Shown: positions 8,016 to 16,736, numbered from the stretch's first letter. The stretch is 49,976 bases of DNA from Arthrobacter sp. SW1 (GCF_001766675.1 NZ_MJLT01000013.1:1-49976), one strand, 5' to 3'. A program made the numbers and translations. Notes: a model not told the origin generated them from the sequence alone.

Positions 8016-9356
8016 CTAGAGAATGCCGAGGTTGCGCTGCAACTCGTAAGGGGTCACCTGGAGCCGGTAGTCCTGCCACTCCGCGCGCTTGTTGCGCAGG
8101 AAGTGTTCGAAGACCTGCTCGCCCAGAATCTCGGCCACCAGTTCGGAGTCCTCCATGGCACGGATGGCGTCGTGCAGGCTGGACGGCAACGGAGCGTGCC
8201 CCATCGCCTTGCGTTCAGCAGAGGTCAGCGACCACACGTCGTCCTCTGCCGCCGGCGGCAGTTCGTAGCCTTCTTCGATGCCTTTGAGCCCGGCGCCCAG
8301 GAGGACGGCGTAAGCCAGGTACGGGTTGGTGGCGGAGTCAATGCCGCGGTATTCGATGCGGGCGGACTGGCCCTTGCCGGGCTTGTAGAGCGGCACCCGG
8401 ACCAGGGCGGAGCGGTTGTTGTGGCCCCAGCTCAGGTAGCTGGGAGCTTCACCGCCGCCCCAGAGGCGCTTGTAGGAGTTCACGAACTGGTTGGTGACTG
8501 CCGTGAACTCGGGAGCGTGCTTCAGGATGCCGGCGATGAACTGGCGCGCGGTCTTGGAGAGCTGGAACTCCGCCCCCGCCTCGTAGAAAGCGTTGGTGTC
8601 GCCTTCGAAGAGGGAGAAGTGGGTGTGCATGCCCGAGCCCGGGTGGTCGGTGAAGGGCTTGGGCATGAAGGTGGCGTAGGTGCCCTGCTGCAGAGCGACC
8701 TCCTTGATGACCGTGCGGAACGTCATGATGTTGTCCGCGGTCTGGAGGGCGTCGGCGTAGCGGAGGTCGATTTCGTTCTGGCCGGGCCCGCCTTCGTGGT
8801 GGCTGAACTCAACCGAGATGCCCACCGACTCGAGCATGGTGACCGCGGTGCGGCGGAAGTCCTGGGCCACGCCGCCGGGGACGTGGTCGAAGTAGCCGCC
8901 CTCGTCCACGGGAACGGGGGCGCCGTTCGGGCCGAGCTCGCTGGACTTCAGCAGGTAGAACTCGATTTCCGGGTGGGTGTAGCAGGTGAAGCCCATGTCC
9001 GCGGCTTTGGCGAGGGTGCGCTTGAGGACGTTGCGGGGGTCGGCCGCAGAGGGCTCGCCGTCGGGGGTGAGGATGTCGCAGAACATCCTGGAGGTCTGTT
9101 CCGTGTCGCCGCGCCAGGGCAGGATCTGGAACGTAGCGGGGTCCGGCTGGGCCAGCATGTCCGACTCGAAGACGCGGGCGAGGCCCTCGATCGCGGAGCC
9201 GTCAAAGCCCAGGCCCTCTTCGAAGGCCCCCTCCACCTCAGCCGGCGCGAGCGCCACCGACTTAAGCGAACCGACGACGTCGGTAAACCACAAGCGAACG
9301 AAGCGCACATCACGCTCTTCGATGGTCCGGAGTACGAACTCTTGCTGGCGGTCCAT
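8016..9356 (-). CDS. glnA2: Second type I glutamine synthetase (GlnA2-type)
   Basis: A 446-residue GSI paralogue, the same length as mycobacterial GlnA2, and about 28 residues shorter than the GlnA at 2606. It keeps the EIEFYLL metal-binding segment, the HPGSGMHTHFSLFEG ATP loop and the NNRSALVRVP flexible-loop region. The equivalent of the adenylylation loop reads EGYELPP, so a tyrosine is retained although the surroundings differ from GlnA. The frame is open to 9440, but the ATG at 9356 (MDRQQEF) is preceded by AAAAGGGG and gives the family length, so it is chosen. It is the first gene of a glnA2-glnE operon. GlnA2 enzymes in mycobacteria are dispensable and their main substrate is debated. 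Confidence 0.95.
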   Translation of the reverse strand: MDRQQEFVLRTIEERDVRFVRLWFTDVVGSLKSVALAPAEVEGAFEEGLGFDGSAIEGLARVFESDMLAQPDPATFQILPWRGDTEQTSRMFCDILTPDGEPSAADPRNVLKRTLAKAADMGFTCYTHPEIEFYLLKSSELGPNGAPVPVDEGGYFDHVPGGVAQDFRRTAVTMLESVGISVEFSHHEGGPGQNEIDLRYADALQTADNIMTFRTVIKEVALQQGTYATFMPKPFTDHPGSGMHTHFSLFEGDTNAFYEAGAEFQLSKTARQFIAGILKHAPEFTAVTNQFVNSYKRLWGGGEAPSYLSWGHNNRSALVRVPLYKPGKGQSARIEYRGIDSATNPYLAYAVLLGAGLKGIEEGYELPPAAEDDVWSLTSAERKAMGHAPLPSSLHDAIRAMEDSELVAEILGEQVFEHFLRNKRAEWQDYRLQVTPYELQRNLGIL

Positions 9357-9543
9357 AGGGCCCCTTTTCAGATCAATGTCCATGCCGCGGCCGGAGTTTT
9401 GCTCCGGGCGCAGCAGCTCAGCCTTCACTCTACTAAGCATTGTCCGCCAATGACGCTGCCACAGCTGCCTGTAACACAGCGTTTACAAACGGGGCCGTTG
9501 TCCCCCGGTGGCCCGCCGGGCCGGGACCGCATACGCTCTTGTC
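9357..9543. promoter_or_regulatory. Divergent promoter region of glnA2 and panB
   Basis: This 187-base gap between divergent genes contains GTAAC at 9471-9475 and TTTAC at 9482-9486, six bases apart. These resemble elements of the glnA upstream region, which also has GTTTACA and GTAAC. The order differs and the GAAAC half-site is absent, so a GlnR site here is only a weak suggestion. No clear -35/-10 pair stands out on either strand. Confidence 0.35.
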
Positions 9544-10464
9544 ATGGCCCCAAGCAACCATCCTGAATCGCACACCGCCCCCAACGCCGGCCCGTCCTCC
9601 GAAACGGCAGCCCCTTACGGTTCCGGCCCGGCAGCCGTCTCCGCCGGCGCCGGCGTGCCTGCTGCCCCCGCCGGGCGCGTGCGCATCCATCATCTGCAGC
9701 AGGCCAAGGCCAACGGTTCACGCTTCGCGATGCTCACGGCCTACGAGCAGTACACGGCCGAAATCTTCGACCAGGCCGGCATCGAGGTCCTGCTGGTGGG
9801 CGACTCCGCCTCCAACAATGTCTACGGCAACGAAAGCAGCCTCCCCGTCACGGTGGATGAACTGCTCCCCCTGTGCCGCGCCGTCGCGCGCTCGGCAAAG
9901 CGGGCCCTGATCGTGGCTGACCTGCCCTTCGGCAGCTACGAGGTGTCGGCCGAGCAGGCCGTGGCCACGGGCGTGCGCTTCCTCAAGGAGGGACTGGCCC
10001 ACGCGGTCAAGATCGAAGGCAGTGCCTATTACGCCCCCACCGTCAAGGCCATGGTGCAGGCCGGCATTCCGGTCATGGCGCACATCGGGTTCACTCCGCA
10101 GAGCGAACATGCCCTGGGCGGCTACCGGGTCCAGGGCCGCGGCGATGATGGCCGGCGCTTGATCGACGACGCCGTCGCGCTGGCCGACGCCGGAGCGTTC
10201 AGCGTGCTGATGGAAATGGTTCCCGCGGAGACCGCCGCAGCCGTGGATGCCGCCGTCTCCGTGCCCACCATCGGAATCGGCGCCGGCAACGTCACCACCG
10301 GGCAGGTTCTGGTGTGGCAGGACATGGCAGGGCTCCGGGGCGGGAAGATGGCCAAGTTCGTCAAGCAGTACGCGGACCTGCGCACCATCCTCGGCGATGC
10401 CGCCCGTAATTACGCGGAGGACGTCCGCTCAGGAAGTTTCCCCGGCCCGGAGCACTCCTTCTAG
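9544..10464 (+). CDS. panB: 3-methyl-2-oxobutanoate hydroxymethyltransferase PanB
   Basis: First committed step of pantothenate and coenzyme A synthesis: transfers a hydroxymethyl group from methylene-tetrahydrofolate to 2-oxoisovalerate. The TIM-barrel core begins near [10 protein letters not shown]. It shows the metal-binding [11 protein letters not shown] loop, VKIEGS with its lysine, AHIGFTPQS, the catalytic LMEMVPAE, and the closing [18 protein letters not shown]. From the ATG at 9544 the protein has 306 residues, with about 40 Ala/Pro/Ser-rich residues before the core. The frame is also open to 9508. The extension is low-complexity and probably disordered. panC and panD are not in the window. 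The gene is followed by a long inverted repeat shared with the next, convergent, small gene. Confidence 0.95.
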   Translation: MAPSNHPESHTAPNAGPSSETAAPYGSGPAAVSAGAGVPAAPAGRVRIHHLQQAKANGSRFAMLTAYEQYTAEIFDQAGIEVLLVGDSASNNVYGNESSLPVTVDELLPLCRAVARSAKRALIVADLPFGSYEVSAEQAVATGVRFLKEGLAHAVKIEGSAYYAPTVKAMVQAGIPVMAHIGFTPQSEHALGGYRVQGRGDDGRRLIDDAVALADAGAFSVLMEMVPAETAAAVDAAVSVPTIGIGAGNVTTGQVLVWQDMAGLRGGKMAKFVKQYADLRTILGDAARNYAEDVRSGSFPGPEHSF

Positions 10465-10494
10465 GTCCCGGCGACTGCCTGGAACCAAACCAGC

Positions 10495-10555
10495 GACTAG
10501 TTCGGGGCCAAGCTTCGCTTCGTCCCCGCCAGCTCGGGCCCCTCGCGAACTAGTC
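10495..10555. terminator. Long inverted repeat between panB and SPOR-like gene
   Basis: GACTAGTTCG (10495-10504) is exactly complementary to 10546-10555. The pairing continues inside as GGGGCC/GGCCCC with a 3-nt bulge, leaving a loop of about 27 nt. It lies between convergent genes and covers the stop codon of the minus-strand gene, so it probably ends both transcripts. T tracts are weak. Confidence 0.55.
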
Positions 10556-10714
10556 TTCGTCGTCCTTTTCCCAGGCTTCGTTGCGCGCCCTGACTCTCTC
10601 CAGGGCGTGCTCCGCTTCCTCGCGGGTCTTGTACGGCCCGATCAACTGGGTCCAGTCCGACTGGGCATCCTCTTCGATCTCATGCGTCTGTACGTTGTAC
10701 CAGTACTCCGTCAC
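10550..10714 (-). CDS. Short SPOR-like domain protein (54 residues)
   Basis: A 54-codon gene starting with GTG at 10714, preceded by AAGGAG at 6 bases, and ending with TAG at 10550-10552. The product begins MTEYWYNVQTHEIEED and contains SDWTQLIGPYKTREEAEHAL, the beta-strand/helix pattern of SPOR-type repeats (W/Y-x-x-x-G-P-Y-x-T-x-E-E-A). It ends in an acidic tail WEKDDED. Similar short proteins are annotated as SPOR domain proteins in many actinobacteria. The function is unknown; true SPOR domains bind denuded peptidoglycan at the septum, but this protein has no signal peptide or membrane segment, so that role is doubtful. The stop codon lies inside the terminator-like repeat. Confidence 0.85.
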   Translation of the reverse strand: MTEYWYNVQTHEIEEDAQSDWTQLIGPYKTREEAEHALERVRARNEAWEKDDED

Positions 10715-10774
10715 AGTGACTCCTTGTTGGCTGCCTGTTAGCTGCGTCTCGTTGCTCCCTTATATGATCAATCT

Positions 10775-11653
10775 ATGCCTTCCCCCGCTTTGACCGCACC
10801 CATCGGCACGCTCACCCCAGGAACCGTCAGCCCGCAGCTGCCGGTTCCGGCGTCGATCGCACGCCCCGAGTATGTCGGCAAGCCGGCTCCGGCCAAGTTC
10901 ACCGGCTCCGAGGTGAAGTCAGCGGAAACCATCGAAAAGATCCGCATTGCGGGCCGCATCGCAGCGCAAGCGATCGTCGAGGTGGGGAAGCACATCCAGC
11001 CGGGCGTCACCACGGACCAGCTGGACCGGATCGGCCATGAGTTTCTCATGGACCACAACGCCTACCCGTCCACCCTCGGCTACCGGGGCTTCCCCAAGTC
11101 CCTGTGTTCTTCGCTCAACGAAGTCATCTGCCACGGAATCCCCGATTCCACGGTGGTCCAGGACGGCGACATCCTGAACATCGATATCACCGCGTTCATC
11201 AATGGCGTGCACGGCGATACCAACTACACCTTCCTGGTGGGCGACGTGGACGAAGAATCCCGTCTCCTGGTCGAGCGGACGCAGGAGTCCCTCAACCGGG
11301 CCATCAAGGCAGTGGCACCGGGCCGCGAAATCAACGTGATCGGCAGGGCCATCGAATCCTACGCAAAGCGCTTCGGTTATGGAGTGGTCCGCGACTTCAC
11401 GGGCCACGGGGTGGGTGAGGCCTTCCACACGGGCCTGATCATCCCGCACTACGATGCCGCTCCGGCCTACAACACCGTCATCCAGTCCGGCATGGTCTTC
11501 ACCATTGAACCCATGCTGACCCTGGGCACCATCGAATGGGACATGTGGCCGGACAACTGGACTGTAGTGACCCGGGACCGCAAGCGCACCGCGCAGTTCG
11601 AACACACCCTGCTGGTGACCGACAACGGGGCGGAGATCCTCACCCTGCCGTAA
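10775..11653 (+). CDS. map: Type I methionine aminopeptidase with N-terminal extension
   Basis: Removes the initiator methionine from nascent proteins. The pita-bread core supplies all five metal ligands. Two Asp are in [16 protein letters not shown], the His is in [12 protein letters not shown], and the two Glu are in TIEPMLTLG and QFEHTLLV. The catalytic His lies in EVICHGIPD. The 292-residue length exceeds the minimal enzyme because of a Pro-rich N-terminal extension of about 40 residues ([18 protein letters not shown]), as in actinobacterial MapB/MetAP1c enzymes, where it is an SH3-binding-like linker. The gene lies 60 bases from the divergent SPOR-like gene and 67 bases before ppgK, on the same strand as ppgK. 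Confidence 0.97.
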   Translation: MPSPALTAPIGTLTPGTVSPQLPVPASIARPEYVGKPAPAKFTGSEVKSAETIEKIRIAGRIAAQAIVEVGKHIQPGVTTDQLDRIGHEFLMDHNAYPSTLGYRGFPKSLCSSLNEVICHGIPDSTVVQDGDILNIDITAFINGVHGDTNYTFLVGDVDEESRLLVERTQESLNRAIKAVAPGREINVIGRAIESYAKRFGYGVVRDFTGHGVGEAFHTGLIIPHYDAAPAYNTVIQSGMVFTIEPMLTLGTIEWDMWPDNWTVVTRDRKRTAQFEHTLLVTDNGAEILTLP

Positions 11654-11720
11654 ACGGCTCCGCCGGTCATCCCGTGCTCATCCACCCGCCGCCCACCCAC
11701 CTGCCAAGAACGGACATGCA

Positions 11721-12521
11721 TTGACGAAGGATTCGAAAAGCCACAAGAACGCCCCGCTGATCGGGATCGACATCGGCGGTACCGGCATCAAGGGCGGGAT
11801 CGTGGACCTGAAGAAGGGCAAGCTGATCGGCGAGCGTTTCCGGATCCCCACGCCGCAGCCCGCCACTCCGGAGGCCGTTGCCGACGTCGTGGCCCAGATC
11901 GTCGAGGAGCTCTCGGAGCGCGCCGAGGCGCCGGCAGTTGACTCGCCGGTCGGCGTCACCTTCCCGGGCATCATCCAGCATGGCGTGGTCCGTTCCGCGG
12001 CGAACGTCGACAAGTCCTGGCTGGGCACCGACGTCGACGCACTGTTCAGCAAGCGCCTGGGCCGCCCGGTCGAGGTCATCAACGACGCCGACGCCGCAGG
12101 CCTGGCAGAGGCCCGCTACGGTGCGGGTGAAGGTGTGGACGGCACCGTCCTGGTGATCACCCTCGGCACCGGTATCGGCTCCGCGTTCATCTTCAACGGC
12201 CAGTTGGTTCCGAACGCCGAGCTCGGCCACCTTGAGATCGACGGCCACGACGCCGAGACCAAGGCATCCGCCGTCGCCCGCGAACGCGATGGCCTGAGCT
12301 GGGACGAATACGGCGTGAAGCTCAACCGCTACCTCCAGCACGTGGAGTTCCTCTTCTCCCCCGAGCTGTTCATCATCGGCGGCGGCATTTCGAAGCGTTC
12401 GGACGAGTACTTCCCGCACCTGGAGCTGCGGACCAGGATCGTTACCGCCGAACTGAAGAATGACGCCGGCATCGTCGGCGCGGCGCTCGAAGTCGGCGTC
12501 CACCACAAGCTCGTCAAGTAG
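11721..12521 (+). CDS. ppgK: Polyphosphate glucokinase (ROK family)
   Basis: Phosphorylates glucose with inorganic polyphosphate or a nucleoside triphosphate. The 266-residue protein shows the phosphate-1 loop [16 protein letters not shown] (residues 14-29), the conserved [15 protein letters not shown] catalytic segment, the phosphate-2 motif [14 protein letters not shown], and [13 protein letters not shown], where ROK sugar kinases place their sugar-binding Glu-x-Gly-His. It lacks the CX(G)CX(2)C zinc motif of ordinary ROK glucokinases, as is normal for PpgK. Start is TTG at 11721; the ATG four bases earlier runs into a stop within three codons. The SDR gene begins 2 bases after the stop, so the pair is probably co-transcribed. 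Confidence 0.95.
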   Translation: MTKDSKSHKNAPLIGIDIGGTGIKGGIVDLKKGKLIGERFRIPTPQPATPEAVADVVAQIVEELSERAEAPAVDSPVGVTFPGIIQHGVVRSAANVDKSWLGTDVDALFSKRLGRPVEVINDADAAGLAEARYGAGEGVDGTVLVITLGTGIGSAFIFNGQLVPNAELGHLEIDGHDAETKASAVARERDGLSWDEYGVKLNRYLQHVEFLFSPELFIIGGGISKRSDEYFPHLELRTRIVTAELKNDAGIVGAALEVGVHHKLVK

Positions 12522-12523
12522 CT

Positions 12524-13291
12524 GTGTTGGCGGCTGAAGAGGCCGCGGCCTCCGTCGTCATCGTCACCGGCGCCAGCCGCGGCATCGGGGCGGCCATAGC
12601 ACTAGGGGCGGCGGCCGCAGGATACGCGGTGGCGGTCAACTATGCCGCCGATGCCAGCGGTGCGCGGGACGTGGTTGCCCGCATCCATGCAATGGGCGGG
12701 CAGGCCGAAGCCATCCAGGCCGATGTCAGCCGCCCGGCGCAGGTGGTGGCACTCTTCGAGGCCGCGGCAGCCATGGGTCGCCTCATTGCGGTGGTCAACA
12801 ACGCCGGAATCACGGGCAACCACATCGGCAGGCTCAGCGACGTCCCGACCACAACCGTGCAACGTGTAGTGGACGTGAACGTGGCGGGTGTGCTCTTCGT
12901 CAGCCAAGAAGCGGTGCGGCGGCTCTCCACCGGAAACGGCGGTGCCGGTGGATCCATCATCAACATCTCTTCGACCGCAACGAAGGCCGGTTCTCCGGGA
13001 ACCTGGGTTCACTACGCGGCCACCAAGGGGGCCGTAGACGTCCTGACCACGGGACTTGCGGCCGAAGTGGCCGGCGAGGGGATCCGGGTGAACTGCGTTG
13101 CTCCCGGCAGCACGAACACCGGCCTTCATGCGGCGGCGGGCATGCCGGACAGGATTGAAAGGCTGAGCCCCACGATTCCCATGGGCCGGGCGGCTGAACC
13201 CGAAGAGGTTGCGGCAGCGGTGCTCTGGCTCTTGTCCGACGAGGCAGCATACATCACCGGTGCGGTGCTCCCGGTATCCGGCGGCCGCTGA
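12524..13291 (+). CDS. SDR family oxidoreductase
   Basis: A classical short-chain dehydrogenase/reductase of 255 residues. The cofactor loop TGASRGIG (residues 15-22) and the structural NNAG motif are present. So is the catalytic set: Ser in IINISSTATKAG and Tyr/Lys in HYAATKGAVD. The segment after the first beta strand (VNYAADASG) lacks an acidic residue at the usual NAD-selecting place, which hints at NADP. It ends AAYITGAVLPVSGGR, typical of the family. It starts with GTG two bases after ppgK. The substrate is not predictable; it resembles the 3-oxoacyl-ACP-reductase-like and glucose-dehydrogenase-like members. Confidence 0.9.
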   Translation: MLAAEEAAASVVIVTGASRGIGAAIALGAAAAGYAVAVNYAADASGARDVVARIHAMGGQAEAIQADVSRPAQVVALFEAAAAMGRLIAVVNNAGITGNHIGRLSDVPTTTVQRVVDVNVAGVLFVSQEAVRRLSTGNGGAGGSIINISSTATKAGSPGTWVHYAATKGAVDVLTTGLAAEVAGEGIRVNCVAPGSTNTGLHAAAGMPDRIERLSPTIPMGRAAEPEEVAAAVLWLLSDEAAYITGAVLPVSGGR

Positions 13292-13304
13292 GGAACGTGT
13301 GGTG

Positions 13305-13344
13305 CCGGTGGTGGCGGGGGCTTCCCCTCCGCCGCCACCACCGG
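13305..13344. terminator. Hairpin between SDR gene and nrdR
   Basis: CCGGTGGTGGCGG (13305-13317) is perfectly complementary to 13332-13344, with a 14-nt loop. It sits between two convergent stop codons. There is no T tract on either side, so termination may be inefficient or Rho-assisted. Confidence 0.6.
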
Positions 13345-13361
13345 AGCTCAAACGGGCCTGG

Positions 13362-13889
13362 CTAGAACAGGCCCTTCTGCGTGCCCTTGGCTGCGGCCTT
13401 GCCGCGGCCTCCCTTGGCGGCCGTGCCCGCAACCTGGCCCTGCGCTGCTTCTTCCCGCAGCAAGGCGATGGCGGACTCGAAGTCTTCGAGGGATTCAAAC
13501 GCCTGGTACACGCTGGCGAAGCGGAGGTACGCGACCTGGTCGAGTTTCTGCAGCGGGCCAAGAATGGCAAGACCCACCTGGTGGGCATCGATCTCGGCCG
13601 CGCCGGATGCCCGGATGTTTTCTTCGACCTCCTGGGCCAGCATGGCGAGGTCGTCTTCGGTCACAGGGCGGCCCTGGCAGGCCTTCCGGACGCCGTTGAT
13701 GATCTTGCTGCGGCTGAAGGGTTCACCCACGCCTGAACGCTTGACCACCGACAGGCTGGTGGTTTCCACCGTGGTGAAGCGGCGGCCGCATTCGGGACAC
13801 TGACGGCGACGGCGGATGGAGGATCCGTCGTCGGCCATCCTGCTGTCCACCACGCGGGAGTCAGGGTTACGGCAAAACGGACAATACAT
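13362..13889 (-). CDS. nrdR: Transcriptional repressor NrdR
   Basis: ATP/dATP-sensing repressor of ribonucleotide reductase genes. The 175-residue protein begins [17 protein letters not shown]. Its zinc ribbon uses Cys pairs CPFC and CPEC (residues 3-6 and 31-34), followed by GRRFTTVET. The ATP-cone domain follows ([25 protein letters not shown]). An Ala/Gly/Lys-rich tail of about 25 residues extends past the conserved core. The frame is open further upstream, but the ATG at 13889 is preceded by GGGAGG and gives the conserved N terminus. Two NrdR boxes lie 122-158 bases upstream, suggesting autoregulation. The nrd target genes are not in the window. Confidence 0.97.
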   Translation of the reverse strand: MYCPFCRNPDSRVVDSRMADDGSSIRRRRQCPECGRRFTTVETTSLSVVKRSGVGEPFSRSKIINGVRKACQGRPVTEDDLAMLAQEVEENIRASGAAEIDAHQVGLAILGPLQKLDQVAYLRFASVYQAFESLEDFESAIALLREEAAQGQVAGTAAKGGRGKAAAKGTQKGLF

Positions 13890-13943
13890 GCCGGCCTCCC
13901 CTGGATCTTTGTTGTCCGCGGTCGGCAGCTGCCGGAAAACGCG

Positions 13944-13974
13944 ATGGTGGCGGAAGCAATGCTTCCGCCACCAT
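13944..13974 (-). terminator. Strong hairpin in the hisD-nrdR gap
   Basis: ATGGTGGCGGAAGCA (13944-13958) is perfectly complementary to 13960-13974, a 15-bp stem around a single base. In the direction of hisD and nrdR it is followed by CGCGTTTT. It could terminate the hisD transcript, or act as an attenuator in the nrdR leader, because it lies downstream of the NrdR boxes and 54 bases upstream of the nrdR start. Confidence 0.6.
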
Positions 13975-14010
13975 TTTACGTTTGAGCCAGCCCTAATGAC
14001 AAGCATGTAA

Positions 14011-14047
14011 TTACTACATGTAGTGCTGCCGGCCGTATATGTAGTGC
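14011..14047 (-). promoter_or_regulatory. Tandem NrdR boxes upstream of nrdR
   Basis: Two 16-bp sites resemble the NrdR-box consensus ACACWATATWTWGTGT. Box 1 (14011-14026) contains the palindrome ACTACATGTAGT. Box 2 (14032-14047) contains TATATGTAGTG. Their centres are 21 bp apart, two helical turns, the paired arrangement known for NrdR. They lie between the hisD stop and the nrdR start. Confidence 0.75.
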
Positions 14048-14062
14048 TTTTGCTCTTCTGAA

Positions 14063-15433
14063 CTACCCGGCGAAGCGGATCGTCACGGCATCACCGTGAC
14101 CGGGCAGGTCCTCGGCTCCGGCCAGGCTGACAATGTGCTTGCTCACTTCCTCAAGCGCGGCGCGGTTGTAGTTGATCAACTGCACCGCCCGGAGGAAGGT
14201 GGTGACGTTCAGCCCGGAGGAAAACGCCGCCGTTCCGCTGGTGGGAAGCACGTGGTTGGAACCGGCACAGTAGTCGCCCAGGCTGACGGGGCTGTACTCT
14301 CCCACGAAGATCGCACCGGCGTTCCGGATCCGCGCGGCAACCGCCGGCGCGTCCGCCGTCATGATTTCCAGGTGCTCGGCCGCATATGCGTCGCAAACAG
14401 CGATGCCCTGTTCCAGGTTGTCCACCAGCACGACGCCGGACTGCGGCCCGGAGAGGGCGGTCACCACCCGTTCGCGGTGCTTGGTGGCAGCGGCCTGGCG
14501 CTTGAGTTCGGCGTCGACGGCGGCCGCCAGTTCCGCGGAGTCCGTCACCAGGACGGAGGCGGCCTTGGGATCGTGCTCTGCCTGGCTGATGAGGTCCGCG
14601 GCTACAAGCTCCGGACGGGCGCCCGCATCGGCGAGGATCGCGATTTCGGTGGTGCCGGCCTCGGAGTCGATGCCGACGACGCCCTTCACCAGGCGCTTCG
14701 CCGTGGCCACGAAAATGTTGCCCGGGCCCGTGACGACGTCCACCGGCTCAAGGGCTTCGGCACCGTCCGCGCCCGAAATACCGTAGGCGAAGGCCGCAAC
14801 GGCCTGGGCGCCACCGATCGCGTACACCTCGTCGATGCCGAGTAGCGCCGCGGCAGCAAGGATGGTGGGGTGCGGCAGGCCGCCGAACTCCTTCTGCGGC
14901 GGCGAGGCCAACGCCACCGAGGGCACGCCGGCGGCCTGGGCCGGAACAACGTTCATGATCACCGAGGACGGGTACACAGCCAGCCCGCCGGGCACGTACA
15001 GGCCGACGCGGCCCACCGGGACCCAGTTCTGGCTGACCACCGCGCCGTCGCCGAGTTCGACGTCGACATCGGCCGGACGCTGCGCTTCGGCAAAGCGCCG
15101 GGCGCGGCTGATCGATTCCTCCAGCGCCGAGCGGACGGCCGGATCGAGGCTTTCGAGCGCTTCGGCAAGTGCCGCTGCCGGGACACGCGGGTGGGACTGC
15201 TCGACGCCGTCGAACGCGAGGGCAAACTCCCCCAACGCCGCGAAGCCGCGGGAGCGGACGGCGGCGATGATGTCCAGGACCTTCTGCTCGGCGTCGGCGA
15301 CCGTCTGATGCTGCGCCCGCGGCACGGCGGCACGCAGTTCGGCGAGCGAAAGGGTCCGGCCCCGCAGGTCGATGCTGCGGAACTCAAGGGACTCGGTTAC
15401 AGAGGCAGTCGGGTTCTCCGGAGAAATGGTCAC
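14063..15433 (-). CDS. hisD: Histidinol dehydrogenase HisD
   Basis: Last two steps of histidine synthesis: oxidises L-histidinol to L-histidine with two NAD molecules. The 456-residue protein shows [21 protein letters not shown], the zinc-binding region with [15 protein letters not shown], the [21 protein letters not shown] cofactor loop, and the C-terminal [20 protein letters not shown] with the catalytic His. The first 15 residues are an extra tail before the conserved FRSIDLRG. The gene is separated from other his genes in this window. A small membrane protein gene ends 9 bases upstream, so those two are co-transcribed. Confidence 0.97.
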   Translation of the reverse strand: MTISPENPTASVTESLEFRSIDLRGRTLSLAELRAAVPRAQHQTVADAEQKVLDIIAAVRSRGFAALGEFALAFDGVEQSHPRVPAAALAEALESLDPAVRSALEESISRARRFAEAQRPADVDVELGDGAVVSQNWVPVGRVGLYVPGGLAVYPSSVIMNVVPAQAAGVPSVALASPPQKEFGGLPHPTILAAAALLGIDEVYAIGGAQAVAAFAYGISGADGAEALEPVDVVTGPGNIFVATAKRLVKGVVGIDSEAGTTEIAILADAGARPELVAADLISQAEHDPKAASVLVTDSAELAAAVDAELKRQAAATKHRERVVTALSGPQSGVVLVDNLEQGIAVCDAYAAEHLEIMTADAPAVAARIRNAGAIFVGEYSPVSLGDYCAGSNHVLPTSGTAAFSSGLNVTTFLRAVQLINYNRAALEEVSKHIVSLAGAEDLPGHGDAVTIRFAG

Positions 15434-15442
15434 CCGGCCAGT

Positions 15443-16045
15443 TTAGTGCGCCGAAGCGTCCGGCTGCGTTCCCTTGGCCAGAAGGCCGATCAGGTTGAAT
15501 ACGAAGGCCAGGAGCGCTACGGCCCCGGGCCACACGAGCAGCACCACCAAAGAGCGAAGCGTGAATCCGTCTTCGTCCGGCAGGGGCACGCCGGATCCCC
15601 ACCATTGATCGGCCAACAGGCCAAGCTGCCACGCGGCAACGGCGCCTGCGAGTCCGCCCGCGGTTGCTAGCAGGGTACGCATGGGCCGGCCTTTGTCCGC
15701 CGGGGTCGAATCGAGCAGCACAGCCGTAAAACAGCCGGCCAGGAGCAGCAGCGCGGCCAGCATCAGGTCGCGGGGCAAACGGGTCAAAGGGGCGGACGGA
15801 TCCGCCATGGCCGGATCGCCGCTGAGCAGGTTGGCCCCACCGGGTGCCAAAAGCCACCACGCGATGCCCAGGACCGCGCCGGCGAACGGCGGCACCACGA
15901 ACCAGAGCCAGGCCAGGCTGCCCTTGCCGTGTTTGTCCTTCCTATGCTGCGTGCCCTTCCTGTGCCGTGCGGCCGGGGCCGCTTCTTCCCCGCCCGGTTC
16001 ATCGCCGGGGAGTCGGCCGGTGCTCTCATACGCAGGCAAGGTCAT
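15443..16045 (-). CDS. Four-helix membrane protein of unknown function
   Basis: From the ATG at 16045 (MTLPAYESTGRLPGDEPG) the protein has 200 residues; a second possible start is the ATG at 16066. The first 45 residues are polar, with a basic stretch of alternating His, Arg and Lys. Four membrane segments follow: about residues 46-66 (WLWFVVPPFAGAVLGIAWWLL), 93-112, 124-142 and 164-188. No family is recognised. It lies 9 bases upstream of hisD and is probably co-transcribed with it; similar genes sit at this place in related actinobacteria. No catalytic motif is visible. Confidence 0.75.
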   Translation of the reverse strand: MTLPAYESTGRLPGDEPGGEEAAPAARHRKGTQHRKDKHGKGSLAWLWFVVPPFAGAVLGIAWWLLAPGGANLLSGDPAMADPSAPLTRLPRDLMLAALLLLAGCFTAVLLDSTPADKGRPMRTLLATAGGLAGAVAAWQLGLLADQWWGSGVPLPDEDGFTLRSLVVLLVWPGAVALLAFVFNLIGLLAKGTQPDASAH

Positions 16046-16174
16046 GCCTGCCACATTAACAAACATTGCGTTCCGTGCCGCAACAAGGCGGCCCGGCCGG
16101 CCTGGAATACCGTTGGCCCGGCCTGCGGGAATACGCTGATCCAAGAACCACATCACGATCTCAAGGAGCAAGCC

Positions 16175-16675
16175 ATGGCTTCGGACACCCCGTCCTTCGA
16201 GAGGACCTTCAAGGAGATGTTCCGCCGCCATGCCGCGGGCGTTGCAATCATTACCGCGGAACTGAACGGCAAGCCCTTCGGATTCACCGCCACCTCGGTA
16301 GCGTCCCTGTCTGCCGAGCCGCCCCGCTTCACCTTCAACATGTCCCGCAGTTCCAGCTCCTGGCCGGCAGTGGCGAACTCCAGCTACATCGGCCTGCACA
16401 TGCTCGGCCACGAGAACCAGGCCTTGGCCGACCGCTTTGCCCGCGGCACGGAACGCTTCGAGGGAGACCATTGGGAACCGGGCCCCCACGGAGTGCCGCT
16501 CCTGAAGAACGTGACCGGCTGGCTGGTGGGCAAGATCCAGATGCGGCTGTCCTTCGAAAACAACGCGGTGGTAGTGGTCGAAGTAGTGGACGGCCAGGTG
16601 GGCGAAGACGGCAGCCCGCTGCTGTACCACTCGGGCAGCTACGGGCAGCCGGTCCCCCTCGACTACGAAATCTGA
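16175..16675 (+). CDS. Flavin reductase family protein
   Basis: A 166-residue single-domain protein of the flavin reductase-like (FMN-binding split barrel) family. The pattern is visible in FRRHAAGVAIITA at the N terminus, GFTATSVASLSAEPP (the FMN-phosphate loop), FNMSRSSSSWP, and YHSGSYGQP near the end. Such proteins bind FMN or FAD and supply reduced flavin to monooxygenases, or act as small oxidoreductases. No partner monooxygenase is adjacent. Start ATG at 16175 is preceded by AAGGAG at 16163-16168. The last nine bases including the stop are repeated 18 bases later. It converges with dnaE. Confidence 0.88.
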   Translation: MASDTPSFERTFKEMFRRHAAGVAIITAELNGKPFGFTATSVASLSAEPPRFTFNMSRSSSSWPAVANSSYIGLHMLGHENQALADRFARGTERFEGDHWEPGPHGVPLLKNVTGWLVGKIQMRLSFENNAVVVVEVVDGQVGEDGSPLLYHSGSYGQPVPLDYEI

Positions 16676-16736
16676 ACAGCCCGCGAAATCTGAGAGCCTG
16701 GACTGGCCGGCCAGGCCGCTGGATCAACCGCGCAGG

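Noticed and set aside
9471..9486. A full GlnR box before glnA2
   Set aside because: GTAAC-N6-TTTAC lacks the GAAAC half, so it is only mentioned as a weak similarity to the glnA region.
4932..9566. Very long open frames on the strand opposite glnE and glnA2
   Set aside because: They mirror the codon structure of the real genes in high-GC DNA. Their translations are Gly/Arg/Val-rich with no family motifs, whereas the opposite strand encodes clear GlnE and GlnA2.
16696..16716. A terminator between the flavin reductase gene and dnaE
   Set aside because: GCCTGG/CCAGGC gives only 6 bp around a palindromic centre and no T tract follows.
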